64,000 nt of DNA from Helianthus annuus (taxonomy: Eukaryota; Streptophyta; Magnoliopsida; Asterales; Asteraceae): contig NC_035448.2 in NCBI RefSeq assembly GCF_002127325.2, positions 90,658,546 to 90,722,545 on the forward strand, in the 5' to 3' direction. Made by a program: the position numbers and the translations under genes. Position 1 is the stretch's first letter; each line of letters starts with the position of its first letter. Under the pieces are notes generated by a model. That model made no database searches. It was not told the DNA's origin and saw only the letters and a list, made by a program, of their open reading frames with translations. Below, piece after piece: positions 57,413-64,000 of this stretch.

Positions 57413-58867
57413 ATGGATGATGTTAGTGGTTCTGGTGGTAAACAACAGGTTCATTCGACACCGAGGGCAACGTTTGAAGAAATTGCAGCAAGGTTTAAAG
57501 TCATTGACAATCTCTCGGCTCAAACTGAACCCCGTAACGTTAACATAATTGATGAATTGATAAAGAATTCTGTTCCAATTGATGCTGAAAACTTGCGGTC
57601 AGCAACTAGGGTTTCTGATTGGGAAGGGATTAAGCAAGCTACCAAGAGATATGCGCAAAATTTTGAATCCAATGGTGCTGCATCGACAGGTATGGGGGGA
57701 GTGAATTCGGGGGCTGCAAACCCGGTCTCATTTGCTAGCGTTGTGAACACCGAAAGGGAGAAAGTTAAGGTTAATTTTCGGATGATGGAATCTAGCGAGT
57801 CGGTTGATGGTGCTGATGTGGTTATTCCATTGTCTTCGGTCAAGCAAGTCTCAGACAGGTATGAGAACACGTTGTATGGATATTTTCTGGGCAAACGGCT
57901 GGCTTTTCCTGTGGTGGATTATTTTGCAAAGAATAACTGGGTCAAATATGGTCTTTCTAGACTAATGATGAATGCAAACGGGTTCTTTTTCTTTAAATTC
58001 AAAACAAAGGAAGGGATGGATAAATTGGTGGAGGATGGGCTATGGTTGATTAGAAATGTTCCGATAATCTTGAAGGAGTGGTCGGCCTCTGTCAAGCTGG
58101 AAAAAGAAGACATAAAGGCTATCCCTGTGTGGGTTAAGATGCATGAAGTGCCGTTAGCAGCTTATACTGAGGACGGTCTTAGTTTGCTTGCTTCTCAGAT
58201 AGGGGTGCCTAAGATGCTAGATTCATACACTGCTACTATGTGTGCTGAGTCATGGGGAAGAAGCAGTTATGCTAGAGCTCTTATTGAAATTCATGCCGGG
58301 GCTGAATTAAAGAGGAGGATTAAAGTTGCAATCCCATCTTTACAGGGTAATGGTCACTCAATGGTGGAGGTGAAAATTGAATATGATTGGGAGCCTTTGA
58401 GGTGCTCTGCTTGTTGTGTGTTTGGTCATGAGGATAACTCGTGTCCTAAGAGGCCTCAGGTTGTTTCGAGTGGGGAGCCTAGCAAGAAAATTGATGATTT
58501 TCAGGTTGTGGGTGCAAAGAAGAAGAAATCTACTAACCAAGGTCTTCACATGAAAAATCAGAAGCCGAAGGTAGTGTACAGACCAGTTGTAAACCCTAAA
58601 CCAATCTCGTCCTTGAAGAAGCCGGTGAACAATCAGGTATCAACATCAAACCCCTTTGATGCTCTTAAGGATGATGATGGTGGTCAGGGAGGTAGTAATG
58701 TGGGTCGTAGAGAGAAGGAGAAAAAGTCGACTGATAGGCAGGATTCGGATGAAGAGGAGGTCGAAGAAGTATACAATGAAACTAGTGCATTTATGACATC
58801 GGGTACTCATCCTTTCTCTTCGAAAGCAGGGGCAAGCACCTCTTCCACAAAATTCTCAAATGGATAG
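57413..58867 (+). CDS. LINE ORF1 protein, intact (484 aa)
   Basis: The ATG context is TTTTGAGATGGATG. Residues 140-300 form a DUF4283-like domain (YGYFLGKRLAFPVVDYFAKN, FFFFKFKTKEG, VWVKMHEVP, WGRSSYARALIEI), and a CCHC finger CSACCVFGHEDNSC lies near 330. A basic stretch (KKKKSTNQ) and an acidic, Ser-rich tail (DSDEEEVEEV, GASTSSTKFSNG) follow. Plant L1 ORF1 proteins of this type bind LINE RNA. No stop or frameshift is present. It ends in TAG within ATGGATAG, overlapping the next frame by eight bases. Very similar to the copy at 25569-27006. Confidence 0.92.
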   Translation: MDDVSGSGGKQQVHSTPRATFEEIAARFKVIDNLSAQTEPRNVNIIDELIKNSVPIDAENLRSATRVSDWEGIKQATKRYAQNFESNGAASTGMGGVNSGAANPVSFASVVNTEREKVKVNFRMMESSESVDGADVVIPLSSVKQVSDRYENTLYGYFLGKRLAFPVVDYFAKNNWVKYGLSRLMMNANGFFFFKFKTKEGMDKLVEDGLWLIRNVPIILKEWSASVKLEKEDIKAIPVWVKMHEVPLAAYTEDGLSLLASQIGVPKMLDSYTATMCAESWGRSSYARALIEIHAGAELKRRIKVAIPSLQGNGHSMVEVKIEYDWEPLRCSACCVFGHEDNSCPKRPQVVSSGEPSKKIDDFQVVGAKKKKSTNQGLHMKNQKPKVVYRPVVNPKPISSLKKPVNNQVSTSNPFDALKDDDGGQGGSNVGRREKEKKSTDRQDSDEEEVEEVYNETSAFMTSGTHPFSSKAGASTSSTKFSNG

Positions 58868-58934
58868 GCTGCTTTTGGTTCGTTTGAAGGGGTTGCCGGT
58901 TTGTGGCAACTTTATTTTTGATGATGGCGGCTGA
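58860..58934 (+). CDS. 24-codon ORF2 remnant of L57
   Basis: It starts MDRLLLVRLKGL and ends FIFDDGG with TGA. It overlaps the ORF1 stop exactly as ORF2 does in LINE F. It is the same length in three copies and present, minus three codons, in a fourth; substitutions occur but no frameshift. Probably an ORF2 relic. Confidence 0.55.
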   Translation: MDRLLLVRLKGLPVCGNFIFDDGG

Positions 58935-59156
58935 GGATTTTGTTTTGTTTTTTTCCAATTTTGTCTACTAGATCATGATGTTTAGTAGGCTAGGTTTCGG
59001 GGTGTCATAGTTGTTTTGTTTTTGTTGGGTCATACATATATGGGGCATGTCCTATATATGAACTAGTGTGGAACACATCCTCACTACTTGTACTTATTTG
59101 CGGTTGCATTTTTAATAGATTCACCGGGGTAACCCTTTACCCAAAAAAAAACACTT

Positions 59157-59407
59157 GATTTTCGATTTATCCAACCCAACCCTTAGGTTCCCATGAAGAC
59201 CTGGAAATTTTCTCCCAGTTCTCTTATAAAACTTGCTAGTTCTAACACTTAGCAAGGCCAGTTGGTGCAGGATGTCCATTTCTTCTAGGTCAGTGGGGTC
59301 GAAATGCTGTAAATCATTGAGTTCAAAGCTTAAATTGTCTGACATCTGGTTTTCATTTGCAGTGAATGCATAACCTGTAGAGTGAGGATCAGGGTTGTTG
59401 AAGCTTG
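59157..59407 (-). pseudogene. Copia gag fragment, N-terminal side
   Basis: The minus-strand frame reads DLEEMDILHQLALLS, KFYKRTGRKF and GLDKSKIKC, the stretch just before the first zinc knuckle in copia gag proteins. It is cut by L57 on the left and by element E at 59408 on the right. The capsid N terminus is lost. Confidence 0.8.
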
Positions 59408-60106
59408 TGTGACAACTCAAATTTCCAAGATTTCTATTTCGTATTTATTGCACGATCATGTATTAATTGCCATGAAATTATATATGTTTTGATTGTTTGA
59501 TTGTGTATAGTTGTTGATTATTTGTGAAACTTGTAAATGTGTAAACTTGGTGGTGGAATTATGAAATAGTTGTGAGATGGTGTACTATTGTAAATTATAT
59601 TAGTTAGGGGTGTAGAGAGCCATTAGTGAACTTGATTATACTTAACCCTAACCCCTAAATTCACTAATCACTTTTCACCAAAACCAAAGCACGTATTCTC
59701 GTTTCTTTGGCTCTAGCAATCATCACCAAGATAATCATCACAAGTTTGATCACTCTACTTCTCTAGAATCATTCAAGGTAATTGTTTAATCATTGTTAAT
59801 GATTTGTGCTTGATTGTTTATCGATTTCTTGATTCTTATGTTCTTTGAAAACCCTAGTTCTTCATGTGATAGGTTGTGATTTGGTTTGATTCTGAACTAT
59901 TGATGATAATGATTAGTCGTATGATTGCTAGATGGTTCCTATAATGATATAGTTCGATTGTTGTTGAGCATGAATGGATTGATCATGATTCTGCCGTCAT
60001 ATGTTTTGATTTAGGGTTTGTTGAATGAAGAACGTAACTGATTTGATCGTTCCCTGTATTGGAATTCATGATTTGATATTGTCTGAGTATAATTGAGTTG
60101 TAAAGG

Positions 60107-60560
60107 TCCGAACATAATAAACATAGATTGGTCCGAACTTAATGTGACTTCATATGGCCCGAACTTATTTGATTGAATATGGTCCGAATATAATGAATTT
60201 CAGTGGACCGAGTTTATTTAAATCAACAATGGTCCGAGTTTAATCAAAATGACTTTGTCCGAGTTTAATCTTCAATATTGGTCCGAGTTTGTTTATTGGG
60301 CCGAGTTTAAATATTGGTCCGACTTTAATTACTTAATTGGTCCGAGTATATTGATCCTTAGTGGTCCGAGTTTAATTGTTCGTCCATTTGGTCCGATCTT
60401 AAAAGATTTCAAGTGGGCCGAGTTTAATTCTTTGATTCTTGTCCGAGTTTAACAGGGGCAGCCCCCCCCCCCCCCCCCACTCTCTTGTCCGACCTTTAAT
60501 GGTCCGAACTTCATGCTCACCTTATCTAGACCGAGTTTACTTGTAATGTCTTGCCTGAGT
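60107..60560 (+). repeat. Dispersed GGTCCGAGTTTAAT motif array
   Basis: About 20 copies of GGTCCGA(G/A)(T/C)TTAAT-type motifs, with variable spacing of 15-35 bases. Some end in GAACTTAAT. The intervening sequence is unrelated, so this is not a simple tandem repeat. C has GGTCCGAAAGATAAC at the same relative place (minus strand). Confidence 0.8.
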
Positions 60561-60914
60561 TTGATTGTGATATGTTGAATGCTTACATACAATCACGAGT
60601 TTACTTGTTACTTGGTTTTACATGCTAAGATACTGCTTGTACGGTGTGATACAATAACAGCATGTTCTGTTCTACGTGATGTGATATCTATGTTGATGTA
60701 ATGGTGGTATATTACTGTGTTGATGTGCAAACCATGTTAGTTGAGTGTGTAAGCGATTATCAAACTCAGTTGATTGAACGCCAAGACTTGCAAACCCTAA
60801 TTGATAACGGATTTCAAACACTTACATTATATCCTGTGCAATATATCCTAGGTCGTGTATAACGGACTTAGGCCATTGTTAAACCCTAGAGCATAGCATA
60901 CCGAGCAAACCAAG

Positions 60915-61452
60915 GTGAGTTCACACTCTTACTAAGGCATGGGATTCCCGGGTCGTGGGAATGGGTTAAAGGTTTCAATTGACTTATAACGTACAAACGC
61001 TTTTCCTAGACTATCACCTATCATGGTCCTCGGATGTCAGGACGGTTCCGTAGGTTGGGATAACACCTACGTGGTTCCGTAGGTTGGATAACACCTACGT
61101 GGTCATATGCCAATTACTATCCTCGATACAAAGGATACGCACGTAAAACCTACGTGTACGCATTACTTACTTCTTCCGTAGGTTGGGATAACACCTACGT
61201 GGTCATACACTAATTACTATCCTCGATACAAAGGATACGTGCGTAAAACCTACGCACACCTCATACGCACTACTGTTCTCGGACGAAGAACAGGGATAAT
61301 ACGAATAGTCTAGTGGTCACATAACATGGGAAGCCCCCACTTGTATAACTTACTATTGGCCCAGTAGAGCCACCCGTTACTTACTGTTACGCACTTACTT
61401 ACTGTGAACTCGCTCAACTAGTTTGTTGATCATTCTGTTACATGCCTTGCAG
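60915..61452 (+). other. Candidate LTR leader intron with hairpins (E)
   Basis: CCAAG|GTGAGT to CCTTGCAG| spans 538 bp. AAACC-loop hairpins lie at 61140-61156 (CACGTA/TACGTG) and 61239-61257 (GTGCGTA/TACGCAC). CGTAGGT pairs with ACCTACG in three copies (61050-61200), and CTGTTCT pairs with AGAACAG near 61273. Confidence 0.6.
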
Positions 61453-61744
61453 ATCGTTAGGTACTTGGAGCTTGCACTGGAGAAGCGGGTCGTTGTGGAC
61501 AAGGATCGTGGTTTCTACATTGAACTATTTGACATTTAAAACTATTAACTTTTGTTGGATTATTTACTATGCTTCCGCAACTTAAATTACGTTTTGATTG
61601 AAACATCAATCGTATTGAATGGTTTGTTTACATTTACTATACTTGACATTAATTACATGTTCAATATGATTGGTGGCTTGATCCTGGTCAGTCACGCTCC
61701 CAAGCGGTGATACTCCGCAGGTGGATTTTGGGGGTGTGACAGAT

Positions 61745-61756
61745 TGGTATCAGAGC
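61745..61756 (+). promoter_or_regulatory. Primer-binding site, element E
   Basis: TGGTATCAGAGC, three bases past the LTR end at 61741. Confidence 0.95.
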
Positions 61757-62063
61757 CATTGGTTATAGAGAACTTGGTTTTAATATGGGAAAACGTTTTT
61801 ATTAAAACCAGACTATAACCAGAACAGTGCTCTCAACGATCCACAACGACGCTTCGCTCCACGTGCAAGGCTCGACATCCTAGGTAATAAGGTTTATGTT
61901 TATTGCCTACATGCTAGAACTGCATAGAACTTTGCTCGTAGTATGCTTACATTACTTTGCTCACTACTTGTTATTGCTTGAGAACACTTACGTGCTTACA
62001 CTCTTCTGTCATCGCACTATTCGCGAACCTTTCTCACTTATGTTGCCTTTGATGTGAAGATCA

Positions 62064-63374
62064 ATGGCCGCACGAATTAACATGACTCAAGCCCAGCTAG
62101 AGGCTCTCATTGCTACGGCGGTTGCAGCCGCTCAAGCAGGTAGTATATCCTGCAGTATAGACTCATACTAGGGTCTTTAGATCCTACACTAATTCTCGTA
62201 TTTAACCTTGTCCTATTCGTACACAATAGGTCAACCTGCTCAGCAACAACCTGTGTGTACCTTCAAGAATTTCATGGATTGTCGTCCTAGCTCGTTCAGT
62301 GGCACGGAGGGAGCAGTTGGACTCCTCCACTGGTTTGAAAAGATCGAGTCGGTTTTCGAAATGTGTGAATGCCCTGAGGCTCGCAGGGTGAAGTTCGCCA
62401 CTGGCACACTTGAAGGGATTGCGCTCACATGGTGGAACGCACAAGTGCAGATCTTAGGGTTGGCAGCTGCTAACGCCACACCCTGGAATGAATTCAAGGA
62501 ACTGATCAAGAGGGAATACTGCACTAGAGAAGACATTCACAAGTTGGAGGACGAGTTGTATAACTTGAAAATGGTTGGTTCGGAAATCGAAGCTTACACC
62601 AAGAGATCAAATGAGTTGGCTGTGTTATGTCCAACTATGGTGGACCCTCCATACAAGCGTATTGAGTTGTATCTCAAGGGGCTTGCGCCAGAGATCCAGA
62701 GCCACGTGACGTCGGCTAACCTCAACAACATCCAGGAAATCCAGCGTCTCGCTCATCGCATCACCGACCAGGCAGTGGATCAGAACAAACTGCCAAAGCG
62801 TGTCAGCGCTACCGCTACTGCTACCGCTACTGCTTCTACTACACTTGCTACTCCCAGTGAAAGTAAGAGAAAGTGGGATGGGGATTCTAGCAAGGGATCG
62901 GCTGCAGTGCAGTCACAAGCTCAGCAGCGAAAGACGGACAGTTACCAGAGTCCCAGTCAGCACTCCTCAGGCAGCCACAGACAGGGGGGATATCGAGGGA
63001 ACCTCCCAAAGTGTAACACCTGCAACCGACATCACAGTGGCCAGTGCAATAAGGGCCGTTGTCAAAGATGCCTCAAGATGGGTCACGAGGCCAAAGATTG
63101 TAGAAGCCCTCGCCCTGCGAACCAGAGCCAGCAGCAGCCTCAAGCACAGCAGAATCAGCAACAGGGCAACAAGGGGTGCTATAATTGTGGTGCTGAAGGT
63201 CACATCAAGAGACACTGCCCTCAGCTGAACAGGAACCAGTACAACAACAACCACAACAACAACCAGGGCAACGGGAACAACAACAACAACAACGGGGGAA
63301 ACAACAACAATGGCAACGAGGCAAGAGGTCAAGCTTTCGTGTTAGGAGGAGGAGACGCAATGAACAATACTTGA
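62064..63374 (+). pseudogene. Element E gag (pol lost)
   Basis: Exon 1 is 62064-62139 ([15 protein letters not shown]) and exon 2 runs 62230-63374. It contains the capsid-like region, two CCHC knuckles ([14 protein letters not shown] and [14 protein letters not shown]) and an Asn-rich linker. It ends MNNT and TGA because of the deletion junction near 63375. The gag alone looks intact. Compared with C, about 1 kb (protease and the first half of RT) is missing. Confidence 0.88.
62140..62229 (+). other. gag intron, element E
   Basis: 90 bp, GTAGTA...CACAATAG. It is the same intron as in A and C, at the same codon phase. Its two ends are the most conserved parts. Confidence 0.7.
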
Positions 63375-63520
63375 ACTTATAGCTTATCTTGGGTTTTCAT
63401 TGTTATGTTTACGCTACTCAAACAAAGTTTGGTTTGAACATCACTTGTATTGGATTTTATGAATTATTTTAACTACTATACTTTAAGGTTGATATGATGA
63501 ATGGTTTGATATTATTGAGC
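63375..63520 (+). other. Filler at E deletion, LTR-like
   Basis: About 145 bp without a pol counterpart. The segment with TTGGTTTGAACATCACTTGT and ATGATGAATGGTTTGAT resembles the region before the LTR end (61560-61690), though diverged. It joins gag to RT at GCACCTGCCGTATTTATGG. Confidence 0.6.
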
Positions 63521-64000
63521 GCACCTGCCGTATTTATGGACCTTATGAACAGGGTGTGCAAACCCTATCTTGACAAGTTCGTCATTGTTTTCATCGACGA
63601 CATTCTAATCTACTCCAAGAGTCAGGAGGAACACGAGCAGCACGTACGTCCTATTTTGGAACTTCTTCGAAAGGAGCAACTGTACGCAAGTTTTCTAAAT
63701 GCGACTTCTGGCTTCGTGAAGTCCACTTCTTAGGCCACGTAGTGAACAAGAACGGGATCCATGTTGATCCATCCAAGGTAGATTCGATCAGGAACTGGCC
63801 TGCACCGCGCACACCAACGGAAATACGCCAATTCTTGGGCTTGGCGGGATACTACAGACGGTTTATCAAAGACTTCTCCAAGATCGCGCAGCCGCTTACT
63901 ATGTTAACACATAAAGGTGTTGTGTACAGATGGGGTAATACGCAGGAAAATGCTTTTCAGTACTTAAAGGATAGATTATGCAGCGCACCTATCCTCTCAT
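63521..64000 (+). pseudogene. Element E RT fragment, partial
   Basis: The frame resumes in RT at [18 protein letters not shown] and includes the catalytic [11 protein letters not shown] one-base deletion near 63687 (GCAAGTTTTC in place of GCTAAGTTTTC) shifts it. The DNA beyond continues to resemble C through the RT connection region, and the window ends there. Confidence 0.88.

Larger units (their letters stand above)
56958..59150 (+). mobile_element. ORF1-only LINE 'L57' (most intact copy)
   Basis: About 2.2 kb, with ACACTT on both sides (56952-56957 and 59151-59156; part of this may be native repetition). It has a 5' UTR of about 450 bp that starts with GGCGAA(C/T)T-type short repeats (56981-57015), a complete ORF1, a 24-codon ORF2 remnant, a 3' UTR, the GGGTAA-CCCT-TTACCC hairpin (59127-59142) and A8-9. 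It carries no endonuclease or RT. It sits in the gag zinc knuckle of the copia element. Confidence 0.9.
47933..59407 (-). mobile_element. Sirevirus-like Ty1/copia element, decayed
   Basis: Minus-strand order from right to left is gag, protease, integrase, RT, RNase H, then a long ORF3. Both LTRs are missing: the left side is cut by D at 47932 and the right side by E at 59408. A LINE (56958-59150) splits gag. Several frameshifts and stops make it inactive. Large gag size and an ORF downstream of RNase H fit Sireviruses. Confidence 0.85.
59408..61741 (+). repeat. Element E 5' LTR
   Basis: It ends GGGGGTGTGACA beside the PBS. A TATA-like TTATATTA near 59597 and a run of CCCTAA/ACCCCT suggest an early start site. 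It carries the GGTCCGAGTTTAAT array (60107-60560), an 18-C run near 60462-60479 and a candidate intron (60915-61452). Confidence 0.93.
59408..64000 (+). mobile_element. Element E: Tekay-type gypsy, runs off window
   Basis: It starts TGTGACAACTC, preceded by GCTTG (59403-59407), the candidate TSD. The 5' LTR is 2334 bp, closely related in its right half to C. The internal part has a gag, then a deletion that removes protease and the start of RT, then RT sequence to the window end. The 3' LTR is beyond 64000. Confidence 0.93.

Noticed and set aside
60462..60479. Poly-C run as a functional signal
   Set aside because: A single homopolymer may be slippage or a sequencing artefact; no copy supports it.

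Overview
The window looks like plant nuclear DNA made entirely of nested retrotransposons. No host gene, rRNA, tRNA or CRISPR array could be supported. The Del/Tekay-type Ty3/gypsy chromoviruses, Sirevirus-like Ty1/copia and L1-type LINEs point to a large eudicot genome. The style of the gag and ORF3 proteins suggests Asteraceae, but that is an inference from remembered family resemblance.

Layout, left to right. (1) 1-37015 is a minus-strand gypsy element 'B' with 3.6-kb LTRs and a short internal region coding only a zinc-knuckle protein. Its left LTR (1413-4085 + 14066-15054) is split by plus-strand Tekay element 'A' (4086-14060, TSD ACCTT). Its internal region is 15055-18110. Its right LTR (18111-19884 + 23443-23686 + 35437-37015) is split by solo LTR 'X' (19885-23437, TSD TCTAA) and by minus-strand Tekay element 'C' (23687-35431, TSD TAAGC). 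C has an uninterrupted gag-pol frame and near-identical LTRs, and one of its LTRs holds an ORF1-only LINE (25282-27404). The uninterrupted partner LTR of B shows the empty site for each of A, X and C. Positions 1-1412 are the tail of a further B unit joined through 80 bp of LINE flank. (2) 37016-40101 holds two nested minus-strand LINEs, F (ORF1/ORF2) and G (ORF1-only). (3) 40102-47932 is a broken D-family gypsy element with a LINE 3' end at its centre. (4) 47933-59407 is a decayed minus-strand Sirevirus-like copia element with a long ORF3, split inside gag by ORF1-only LINE 'L57' (56958-59150). (5) 59408-64000 is a plus-strand Tekay element 'E', related to C, with an internal deletion; it runs off the window.

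Three features stand out. First, the Tekay LTRs A, C and E each have a canonical splice donor (AAG|GTGAGT) and acceptor (TTGCAG|) bracketing an array of hairpins whose stems covary while the loop stays AAACC/AATCC. The placement resembles a retroviral packaging signal lying downstream of the major splice donor. Second, gag in A, C and E is split by an 86-99 bp GT-AG intron, and exon 2 has no usable ATG of its own. Third, several LINE copies share one structure: an ORF1 followed by a decayed 24-codon ORF2 start and then the 3' UTR, which suggests an ORF1-only LINE family comparable in design to mammalian HAL1.

The elements do not act together as a pathway. Intact elements such as C could supply proteins to defective ones such as A, E and B, which is inference. 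LTR comparisons were made by eye, not by a computed alignment.
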